Of a stretch of 5,524 nt of DNA, positions 1-5,524 are shown piece after piece. The DNA comes from Flavobacteriales bacterium. Lineage in GTDB: Bacteria > Bacteroidota > Bacteroidia > Flavobacteriales_D > Crocinitomicaceae. The notes under the pieces were generated by a model. That model had not been told where the DNA came from. It was given only the letters and a program-made list of their open reading frames with translations, and ran no database searches. Positions within the stretch are counted from its first letter, which is position 1, and each line of letters opens with the position of its first letter. Position numbers and translations under genes: made by a program. The stretch covers positions 1 through 5,524 of the forward strand of contig CANJQZ010000147.1 of the NCBI GenBank assembly GCA_947476515.1, given 5' to 3'.

Positions 1-1
1 T

Positions 2-163
2 GCTCAAGGCGCAATAGCCTCAGATGCACTTTTAGGTATCCAAAAATCCTACTGGTTAGGAGTTGTTTGTTTTGCTTATTTGGTATTTTTCGCTTGGAAG
101 GTTGGAGCGCTGCTTAAAAAACAAGGAGCCATTGTTTCAATTGAAAATTCAAGTGCTCATTAA
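2..163 (+). CDS. C-terminal end of a sugar permease (MFS, FHS/FucP-like), 5' truncated
   Basis: The window opens inside a gene whose last 53 codons are visible, ending in TAA at 161-163. The fragment reads as a short loop (AQGAIASDALLGIQKSYW), one strongly hydrophobic helix (roughly LGVVCFAYLVFFAW) and a short cytoplasmic-type tail with lysines. The pattern 'QGAIAD..GI..SY' followed by a final helix is what I know from the end of the fucose/glucose/galactose:proton symporters (FHS family of the major facilitator superfamily). Such proteins import monosaccharides across the inner membrane. The stop lies 15 bases before the next start on the same strand and in the same frame, so the two genes are probably cotranscribed. 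The sugar cannot be told from this fragment, and another MFS subfamily is possible. Confidence 0.72.
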   Translation, partial: AQGAIASDALLGIQKSYWLGVVCFAYLVFFAWKVGALLKKQGAIVSIENSSAH

Positions 164-178
164 AACCTAAAATTCAAG

Positions 179-874
179 ATGTATCGAATAGATTTTAACG
201 AATTTTTTACCTCAGCCTTTTCGGTTGATTGTATGTTGTTTGGATACAGTCAAGGTCAAATTAAAACACTCTTGATCAAAAGAGCGATGGAACCTTTCGA
301 TAAGTTTTGGGCAATCCCAGGTGACTTAGTCTATCCCGATGAAGACCTGGATGCTGCAGCAAATCGCATATTAAATGATCTGACCGGACTTAAAAATGTT
401 AGTTTCCATCAAGCGCAGTCTTTTGGAAATCCCAATCGTCACCCGCAAGGAAGGGTAATTACCATTTCTTATTTTGCGCTGGTGCGCATGGATGATTTTG
501 AAGCAAAAGCATCTTCTTGGGCAGATGAAATTTCTTGGGTTCCAATTCATGAAATTCCAAATCTTGCCTTTGATCACAATCTAATTCTTACTAAAACTAT
601 CGAATTATTAAAACAAAAACTCCACACGGAACCCATCTGTTTTGATATGCTAACCGATAGATTTACGCTCAATGAGTTTCAACAACTCTATGAGTATGCC
701 TTCGAGCAGGAATTAGATAAAGCTAATTTTAGAAAAAAAATAAAATATATGCCACTCCTAGCGCACGATGAGAAACAAATCAATGTAAAACACCGTCCGG
801 CTAAACTTTTTTCTTTTGATAGTGTTACATACAAACAACTGGTTCAAAGCAATGATTATCAGTTTAAAATGTAG
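179..874 (+). CDS. NrtR/AraR-type transcriptional regulator with a non-catalytic Nudix domain
   Basis: This complete 231-residue protein is probably a DNA-binding sugar-responsive regulator. Residues about 10-145 form a Nudix fold: an N-terminal strand region (SVDCMLFGY), the stretch WAIPGD before the Nudix box, the box itself at about 48-71, then GRVITISYFALV (91-102). The box keeps R63, G70 and L71, but its catalytic glutamates are replaced (I64, D67, L68), so hydrolysis is unlikely and the domain probably only binds a ligand. Residues about 155-225 match the winged helix-turn-helix of this family: RFTLNEFQQLYE (161-172), NFRKKI (183-188) and RPAKLFSFD (206-214). In Bacteroides the related AraR controls arabinose genes. 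ATG 179 is the first start after the upstream stop, and the conserved N-terminus begins directly after it. There is no clear Shine-Dalgarno. Automated pipelines would probably label it 'NUDIX hydrolase'. The likely target is the palindrome before the downstream susC-like gene. The inducer is unknown. Confidence 0.88.
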   Translation: MYRIDFNEFFTSAFSVDCMLFGYSQGQIKTLLIKRAMEPFDKFWAIPGDLVYPDEDLDAAANRILNDLTGLKNVSFHQAQSFGNPNRHPQGRVITISYFALVRMDDFEAKASSWADEISWVPIHEIPNLAFDHNLILTKTIELLKQKLHTEPICFDMLTDRFTLNEFQQLYEYAFEQELDKANFRKKIKYMPLLAHDEKQINVKHRPAKLFSFDSVTYKQLVQSNDYQFKM

Positions 875-906
875 TTCATTATTTAAATTTTAAGGAATGA
901 ATTTTT
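875..906 (+). terminator. Candidate intrinsic terminator after the regulator gene
   Basis: Directly after the stop codon at 872-874, bases 875-886 and 890-901 can form a 12-position stem with a three-base loop: ten Watson-Crick pairs, one G-T pair and one A-G mismatch. It is followed at once by five T's (902-906). The stem is AT-rich and therefore weak, but position and T-run fit a rho-independent terminator separating the regulator transcript from the susCD transcript. It could instead be a chance hairpin or a second protein-binding site. Confidence 0.45.
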
Positions 907-930
907 AATCAGTTTATTTTTATTTAAAAC

Positions 931-951
931 TTATTGTATTAGTTACAATAA
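931..951. promoter_or_regulatory. Candidate operator: perfect 8-bp inverted repeat
   Basis: The arms TTATTGTA (931-938) and TACAATAA (944-951) are exact reverse complements around the five-base spacer TTAGT, giving a 21-bp site. It lies 39 bases before the susC-like start and next to a winged-helix regulator gene. Size and symmetry fit a homodimeric repressor site. It overlaps the proposed -33 element, which suggests repression by blocking RNA polymerase. That the Nudix-type regulator binds it is inference from proximity. Confidence 0.55.
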
Positions 952-961
952 TATAATTTTA
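934..961 (+). promoter_or_regulatory. Candidate Bacteroidota promoter for susCD
   Basis: Bacteroidota promoters use a -33 TTG and a -7 TAnnTTTG. Here TTG at 934-936 and TAATTTTA at 954-961 are 17 bases apart, within the usual range, although the last base of the -7 element is A rather than G. Transcription would begin near 967-970, leaving a leader of about 20 bases. An alternative -7 (TATATTTA, 964-971) has the same deviation but lies 27 bases from the TTG. The region is so AT-rich that chance matches are likely. Confidence 0.35.
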
Positions 962-990
962 TTTATATTTACCATTAAAATATAATAACT

Positions 991-3900
991 ATGACAAAAA
1001 AATTACTCATTCAATTCCTGTTTATATTGACTTTTAGTTTTGTCTATGCTCAAAAAATGACCGTCACAGGATCGATAATTAATGAAAAAAACGAGCTTGT
1101 TCCTTTTGTTAATGTAAGTGTTAAAGGTCAAAATACAGGGGTAATTGCAGATATCAAAGGAACTTATAAGATAGGTTTGAATGATACTACTAATGCAGTG
1201 CTAGTTTTCTCTTTTGCGGGTTATGTTAAACAAGAAGTTCCAGTAAATGGCCGAAATACTATTGATGTTATTCTGACGATTTTACTTAAGGATGTGCAAG
1301 AAGTCGTTGTTGTTGGTTACGGGGGTTCCACTGTGAAAGAATTGACAGGCGCAACTTCAAAGGTGAGTGGTGAGAATATTGAAAAAATGAATCTCTCTAG
1401 AATGGACCAAGCATTGCAAGGTCAAGTTTCAGGGGTGAATGTGACCACTAATTCTGGTTCACCAGGTGGTTCTGCTAATATCCGTATCCGTGGCATTTCT
1501 ACTTTTGGCGATAATGATCCATTAATTCTTGTAGACGGTATAGTATATGATTCAGAAGGATTAAATGCTTTAAACCCCTCAGACATAAAATCTATAAATG
1601 TACTAAAGGATGCAACAGCTGGTATATACGGAGTGAGAGCAGCAAATGGTGTGATCATCGTTGAGACTAAAAATGGTAGTATGAATTCAAAACCAAAATT
1701 TGAATACACTGCTTATTATGGTATACAGCAAACAGCAAGAAAACTAGATTTATTAAATGCTCAAGAATATGCTGTTATTAAAAATGAAATGTTCGCTATG
1801 GGTGGACAAGCTATGCCATTTGCTAATACTAATATAGGTAGAGGAACTAGTTGGCAAGATTCTGTATTTACGACTTCGCCTGTTCAAAGTCATAATTTAA
1901 GTTTAAGCGGGGGAACTTTAAATACTAAATACTCCATAGGTTTAGGGTATTTTAATCAAGATGGAATTGTTGGCGGTTCAAAATCTCATTTTTCTAGATA
2001 TAATGCAAGACTTAATTTTAGTACTGATATGTCTGCTAAGTTGAAATTGAATTCAGTGCTTCTTTTTTCCAACGACTCTAGAAATACTTTGCCAGAAAAT
2101 GGAATTGGATCGGTACTTTACAATACCATTAATGCTTTCCCAAATCAACCTATTCATACACCCAATGGTAATTTTTCTTATTTAGAAGAAGTGGCGGATA
2201 TTATTAATCCAATTGCACAAATTCAAAATCAGTATAATTGGGGTACAGCAGCTAAATTTGTAGGTAAAGAAGAATTTATATACGCAATAAATGAGCACCT
2301 TTCTTTTACCAATCGTTTGAATTATAATTATTCGATAGTTAATTCAAAGGTATTCTCACCATTAGTTTGGTACGGAACTGGTAAGTATGCCAACACCGCA
2401 TCCAATGAGAATTTAGATTCTCCATTAATTGAAATTGCTCCAGGAACATCAATAGAAAGAGGCGCTTCTGTTTATGAAGAGAAAGCAACTTATCTTGATT
2501 TGACTTATGAAAGCTTTTTAAATTATGAAAGAACTTTCAATGAAAATCATAAAATAAAAGGTACTGCCGGAATATCAATATTTCAGCGCAAAGGAGAATC
2601 CTTAAGTGGAACAGGTTATGGAATTCCAAATAACTCTGTACAATATGCTGATATTTCAGCCAATACAACCCCGGGTGGATTTTTGAATAATGTAGGTTCT
2701 TGGCAATTCACAGAGCGTTTGGTGTCTTCTTTCCTGCGTGCAGAATATGCTTTTAAATCTAAATATTTGTTCTCTGCAATTCTTAGAAGAGATGGATCTA
2801 GTAAATTTGGACCCAATCATCGTTATGGTTTCTTTCCAACAGTTTCAGGAGGATGGGTAGTTTCGGATGAAAAATTCTTTACCGCTAAGTTTATTAGTTT
2901 CTTTAAAATTCGTGCGAGTTTTGGAGTTTCTGGAAATGATCAAATTCCAAATTTTGCCTACCGTGGACTTTTGAATGGAGAAGGAGTTTATGTTTTTGAT
3001 GATGTTCTTACACAAGGAATTGCCATTGGTCGTCCTTCAAATCCTGATTTAAAATGGGAAACTACTAGACAATTTAATATTGGTGCCGATCTTACTTTTT
3101 GGCAGAAATTGGACTTCTCTACCAATTATTTTATCAAAAATACTTTTGATTTACTTTTCCAGCCTGAGGTTACCGCCTTATTAGGTTCCTATGGAGCAGG
3201 AGGGTATCCTCCAATTATCAATGCTGGTAGTGTTTCTAATAAAGGAGTTGAATTAGAATTGGGATATAAAACTCCTCGTAAAAAACTTCTGACAGCAGAT
3301 CTTAATGTCAATTTTACAACAATAACGAATAAAGTAACAAGTGTTCCAACGGGAGTTGATTATATTCCAGGTGCAGGATTTAGTATCGGTGGTGGAACTG
3401 CTACGCGTTTCCAACCAGGTTATGAAATCGGGTATTTCTTTGGATATCAAACAGCAGGTATTTTCCAGACGCAAGAGGAAATTGATAATGCAGCTGTTGT
3501 TCAAGAAGGAGCTCAACCAGGAGATTTAATTTTTGTAGATCAAAATGGTGATGGTGTAATTAACTTTAATAATGATTCTGATAAAACTTACATAGGTTCA
3601 CCAATTCCTGATTTCACTATGGGATTTGCCTTTTCATTAAAAGCAAAAGGATTTGACCTTTCTGGTAATTTATATGCTTCCATCGGTCAAGAAATAATTA
3701 GAAATTATGAGCGTCAACAACCTTATGCAAATCAATTGGGTTATGTAGTGGATCGATGGACTGGCCCAGGGACAAGTAATGTGAATCCACGCGTAACTAC
3801 TGGTGCAACAAGAAATAATGTCTTCTCTGATTATTATGTAGAAGATGGATCTTTTGCTAGATTAAAAAATCTTCAATTGGGATACACTTTCCCTACACTA

Positions 3901-4086
3901 AAATTAAAAAGATTAAAGGTAGATTCTTTTCGAATCTATATTGCTGCCAATAACTTATTTACACTTACAAGATATCAAGGATTTGATCCAGACATAGGTT
4001 CTTCAGGTGTATTGTCTGCAGGAGTTGATTATGGTTTTTACCCCCAAGCAAAAACATTCATGGGCGGAGTTCAATTAAAATTTTAA
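991..4086 (+). CDS. SusC/RagA-family TonB-dependent outer-membrane transporter
   Basis: This complete 1031-residue protein has the normal length of SusC-like receptors, which import oligosaccharides through the outer membrane with TonB energy. Residues 1-20 form a signal peptide, probably cut in VYA|Q. Residues about 24-97 are a carboxypeptidase-regulatory-like beta-sandwich (VTGSII...VPFVNVSVKG...GTYKIGL). A TonB-box-like segment, DVQEVVVVGYG, sits at 101-111. The plug follows, with IRIRGIS (164-170), PLILVDGI (177-184) and the SusC hallmark INVLKDATAGIYGVRAANG (202-220). The rest is the beta-barrel. It carries a calcium-loop-like DQNGDGVIN (850-858) followed by GSPIPDFTMGF, common in this family, and ends in GGVQLKF with a terminal phenylalanine typical of outer-membrane barrels. 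The start at 991 places the signal peptide exactly. The leader is A/T-rich with no Shine-Dalgarno. It precedes its SusD partner by three bases. The substrate cannot be read from the sequence; the family call is very secure. Confidence 0.97.
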   Translation: MTKKLLIQFLFILTFSFVYAQKMTVTGSIINEKNELVPFVNVSVKGQNTGVIADIKGTYKIGLNDTTNAVLVFSFAGYVKQEVPVNGRNTIDVILTILLKDVQEVVVVGYGGSTVKELTGATSKVSGENIEKMNLSRMDQALQGQVSGVNVTTNSGSPGGSANIRIRGISTFGDNDPLILVDGIVYDSEGLNALNPSDIKSINVLKDATAGIYGVRAANGVIIVETKNGSMNSKPKFEYTAYYGIQQTARKLDLLNAQEYAVIKNEMFAMGGQAMPFANTNIGRGTSWQDSVFTTSPVQSHNLSLSGGTLNTKYSIGLGYFNQDGIVGGSKSHFSRYNARLNFSTDMSAKLKLNSVLLFSNDSRNTLPENGIGSVLYNTINAFPNQPIHTPNGNFSYLEEVADIINPIAQIQNQYNWGTAAKFVGKEEFIYAINEHLSFTNRLNYNYSIVNSKVFSPLVWYGTGKYANTASNENLDSPLIEIAPGTSIERGASVYEEKATYLDLTYESFLNYERTFNENHKIKGTAGISIFQRKGESLSGTGYGIPNNSVQYADISANTTPGGFLNNVGSWQFTERLVSSFLRAEYAFKSKYLFSAILRRDGSSKFGPNHRYGFFPTVSGGWVVSDEKFFTAKFISFFKIRASFGVSGNDQIPNFAYRGLLNGEGVYVFDDVLTQGIAIGRPSNPDLKWETTRQFNIGADLTFWQKLDFSTNYFIKNTFDLLFQPEVTALLGSYGAGGYPPIINAGSVSNKGVELELGYKTPRKKLLTADLNVNFTTITNKVTSVPTGVDYIPGAGFSIGGGTATRFQPGYEIGYFFGYQTAGIFQTQEEIDNAAVVQEGAQPGDLIFVDQNGDGVINFNNDSDKTYIGSPIPDFTMGFAFSLKAKGFDLSGNLYASIGQEIIRNYERQQPYANQLGYVVDRWTGPGTSNVNPRVTTGATRNNVFSDYYVEDGSFARLKNLQLGYTFPTLKLKRLKVDSFRIYIAANNLFTLTRYQGFDPDIGSSGVLSAGVDYGFYPQAKTFMGGVQLKF

Positions 4087-4089
4087 GAT

Positions 4090-5524
4090 ATGCGTAGTTT
4101 AAAATATTTTCTAGTTAGTATACTGATAATTCTTTCTTCGTCAAGTTGCGAGAAGTTTTTGAGTGTTGATCCCCAATACACTCAAGATGTTGAAAATTTC
4201 TTCGAAACCAAAGAGGATTATGAAAGAGCTCTTGTGGGTGCATATGACCTTTTACAAGGTTCGTTCTTAACCCTATGGATAGGTGAAATCGCTTCTGATA
4301 ATTCAATTGCAGGTGGTGAAAGCGTTAATGACTCGCAAGGATTGCATCAAATTGATATGATGAATCATGGTGGGATTAATTCAGAATTGAGAAATGTACT
4401 AAGATATAATTACGCTGGAATTACCCGTGTAAATTATATTATGGAGAATCAAGATAAAATTGATTTTTCGGGTAAAGATCATATATTGGCAGAAGCTCGT
4501 TTTTTAAGAGCCTATTATTATTTTGAATTGGTAAAGTTCTTCGGAGATATTCCATTGATTATCGATAAAAGAATTGGAATAGAGGAGGCTTTAAAATTAG
4601 AGCGAACTCCCAAGGTAGAAGTTTATGCTCAAATTGAAGCGGATTTACAATATGCGATCTCAATTTTAAATCCTGTTGCTAGTCAAAAAGGTCGTGCAAC
4701 TAAAGGTGCGGCAATGGCTTTCTTGGGTAAAGCGTATTTGTACCAAAATAAATTTACAGAAGCGGCAGCTACTTTTGATGACCTTATTGCAACAGGAACT
4801 TATAGTTTAATACCTAATTATGCTCAATTGTTCTCCGTAGGAAACGAAAATAACAGCGAAACTGTTTTTGATGTTCAGTATTCTGGATTGGAAGGCGCTA
4901 GTTATGGTTGTTATATCTGTGCTGAAGGAAATATTGCTGCAGGATTTGGTGGTATTAGACAATACAATGGTCCCGTATATAGTGATGGAAATAGTTATAA
5001 TCTACCAACGCAAGCGCTTTATGATGCCTTCTCTTCCATTGATCAAAGAAGACAAACTACTATCTTAGATATTGATGCTTTCATCGCTGCGCAACCTGCT
5101 CCAAATGATATACATTATGCCATTGGAGCTGGAGGTCATACTGGTTTCTATAGTAACAAATATATCAAGCGTTTAGACGAAATGGGATTGCCTGATAATG
5201 ACCTTACAAGTCCTGTGAATTATCGTGTTATTCGTTATGCAGATGTATTGTTAATGGCTGCTGAAGCACATTACCATATTGGAAACACCTCTACAGCACA
5301 ATCATTGGTGAATCAAATTCGTGGTCGTGCAGGAATTCCTGGAGTAACTGTTAACTCACTTGATGTGATTTATAAAGAAAGAAGATTTGAATTGTCTATG
5401 GAAGGACTTCGTTTCTTTGATTTGGTTAGAACAGGTCAAGCTGCTAATTTTATTGATGGATTTGTTGTTGGAAAACATGAGTTATTTCCAATTCCTCAAG
5501 TTGAAATTGATTTGGCTGGTGGAA
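4090..5524 (+). CDS. SusD/RagB-family surface glycan-binding lipoprotein, 3' truncated by the window
   Basis: An uninterrupted frame of 478 codons runs to the window edge without a stop. SusD-like proteins cap SusC on the cell surface and bind the glycan. Residues 1-19 are a lipoprotein signal peptide. C20 is the likely lipidated cysteine (SSSSCEKFLSVDP), although position -3 is serine rather than the usual leucine. Family signatures follow: DYERALVGAYD (43-53), the helical TPR-like AEARFLRAYYYFELVKFFGDIPL (134-156), and the C-terminal part with YRVIRYADVLLMAAEA (378-393), VNQIRGRAGI (407-416), ERRFELSMEGLRFFDLVR (430-447) and ELFPIPQVEID (464-474). The family usually ends soon after that last motif, so only about ten residues seem missing. 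The first ATG lies one codon after the SusC stop, which implies translational coupling. A CxxC pair (C274, C277) is the only other cysteine content. The segment SDNSIAGGESVND (69-81) recalls, from memory only, SusD proteins of flavobacterial beta-glucan loci. Confidence 0.96.
   Translation, partial: MRSLKYFLVSILIILSSSSCEKFLSVDPQYTQDVENFFETKEDYERALVGAYDLLQGSFLTLWIGEIASDNSIAGGESVNDSQGLHQIDMMNHGGINSELRNVLRYNYAGITRVNYIMENQDKIDFSGKDHILAEARFLRAYYYFELVKFFGDIPLIIDKRIGIEEALKLERTPKVEVYAQIEADLQYAISILNPVASQKGRATKGAAMAFLGKAYLYQNKFTEAAATFDDLIATGTYSLIPNYAQLFSVGNENNSETVFDVQYSGLEGASYGCYICAEGNIAAGFGGIRQYNGPVYSDGNSYNLPTQALYDAFSSIDQRRQTTILDIDAFIAAQPAPNDIHYAIGAGGHTGFYSNKYIKRLDEMGLPDNDLTSPVNYRVIRYADVLLMAAEAHYHIGNTSTAQSLVNQIRGRAGIPGVTVNSLDVIYKERRFELSMEGLRFFDLVRTGQAANFIDGFVVGKHELFPIPQVEIDLAGG

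Noticed and set aside
1422..1709. Antisense open frame of 95 codons within the susC-like gene
   Set aside because: It lies opposite the conserved plug domain, has no recognisable motifs, and its peptide is a by-product of the codons on the other strand.
2110..2130. Half-sites resembling TACAATA inside the susC-like gene (also near 4645)
   Set aside because: They lack a symmetric second half and lie in coding sequence, so they are not supported as further operators.
3253..3529. Short open frames on both strands within the barrel part of the susC-like gene
   Set aside because: They overlap a secure coding frame, resemble no known protein and have no start context of their own.
3538..3575. Calcium-loop-like DQNGDGVIN motif in the susC-like protein, considered as a dockerin or an unusual insertion
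   Set aside because: This loop, followed by an IGSPIPDF-type segment, is a common feature of SusC-family barrels, so it is part of normal family architecture.
4115..4306. Antisense open frame opposite the start of the susD-like gene
   Set aside because: The + strand frame encodes a lipoprotein signal and SusD motifs; the antisense peptide shows no features.
4868..5068. Second + frame of 66 codons within the susD-like gene
   Set aside because: It is a +1 shadow of the SusD frame, which continues without interruption through the region, so there is no frameshift either.

Overview
The window (about 5.5 kb, AT-rich, all genes on the + strand) looks like part of a carbohydrate utilisation locus from a member of the Bacteroidota, probably a flavobacterium. 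The evidence is a SusC/SusD-type outer-membrane pair, the absence of clear Shine-Dalgarno sequences (A/T-rich leaders instead), low GC, and a Nudix-domain sugar regulator of the kind found in this phylum. The genus cannot be fixed from the sequence alone.

Layout. Positions 2-163 are the C-terminal end of a membrane transporter that resembles sugar permeases of the major facilitator superfamily (FHS/FucP-like). Fifteen bases later a complete 231-residue regulator (179-874) starts. It has an N-terminal Nudix-fold domain whose catalytic glutamates are lost and a C-terminal winged helix typical of the NrtR/AraR group. A 116-bp regulatory gap follows (875-990). It holds a hairpin followed by five T's directly after the regulator stop, a perfect 8+8 bp inverted repeat at 931-951 that is the best operator candidate, and a weak Bacteroidota-type promoter overlapping that repeat. 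Then come a complete SusC-like TonB-dependent receptor (991-4086, 1031 aa) and, after a three-base gap, a SusD-like surface lipoprotein (4090 onward). The latter runs off the window edge probably only about ten residues short of its end.

How the genes may work together (inference). The SusD lipoprotein captures an oligosaccharide at the cell surface and SusC carries it across the outer membrane using TonB energy. Enzymes not in this window cut it in the periplasm, and the permease takes the released sugar across the inner membrane. The Nudix-type regulator senses the sugar or a derivative and controls susCD through the palindrome. The substrate cannot be named with confidence. No wholly new system is evident. 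The most testable point is the pairing of a catalytically dead Nudix regulator with a perfect palindrome on the susC promoter.
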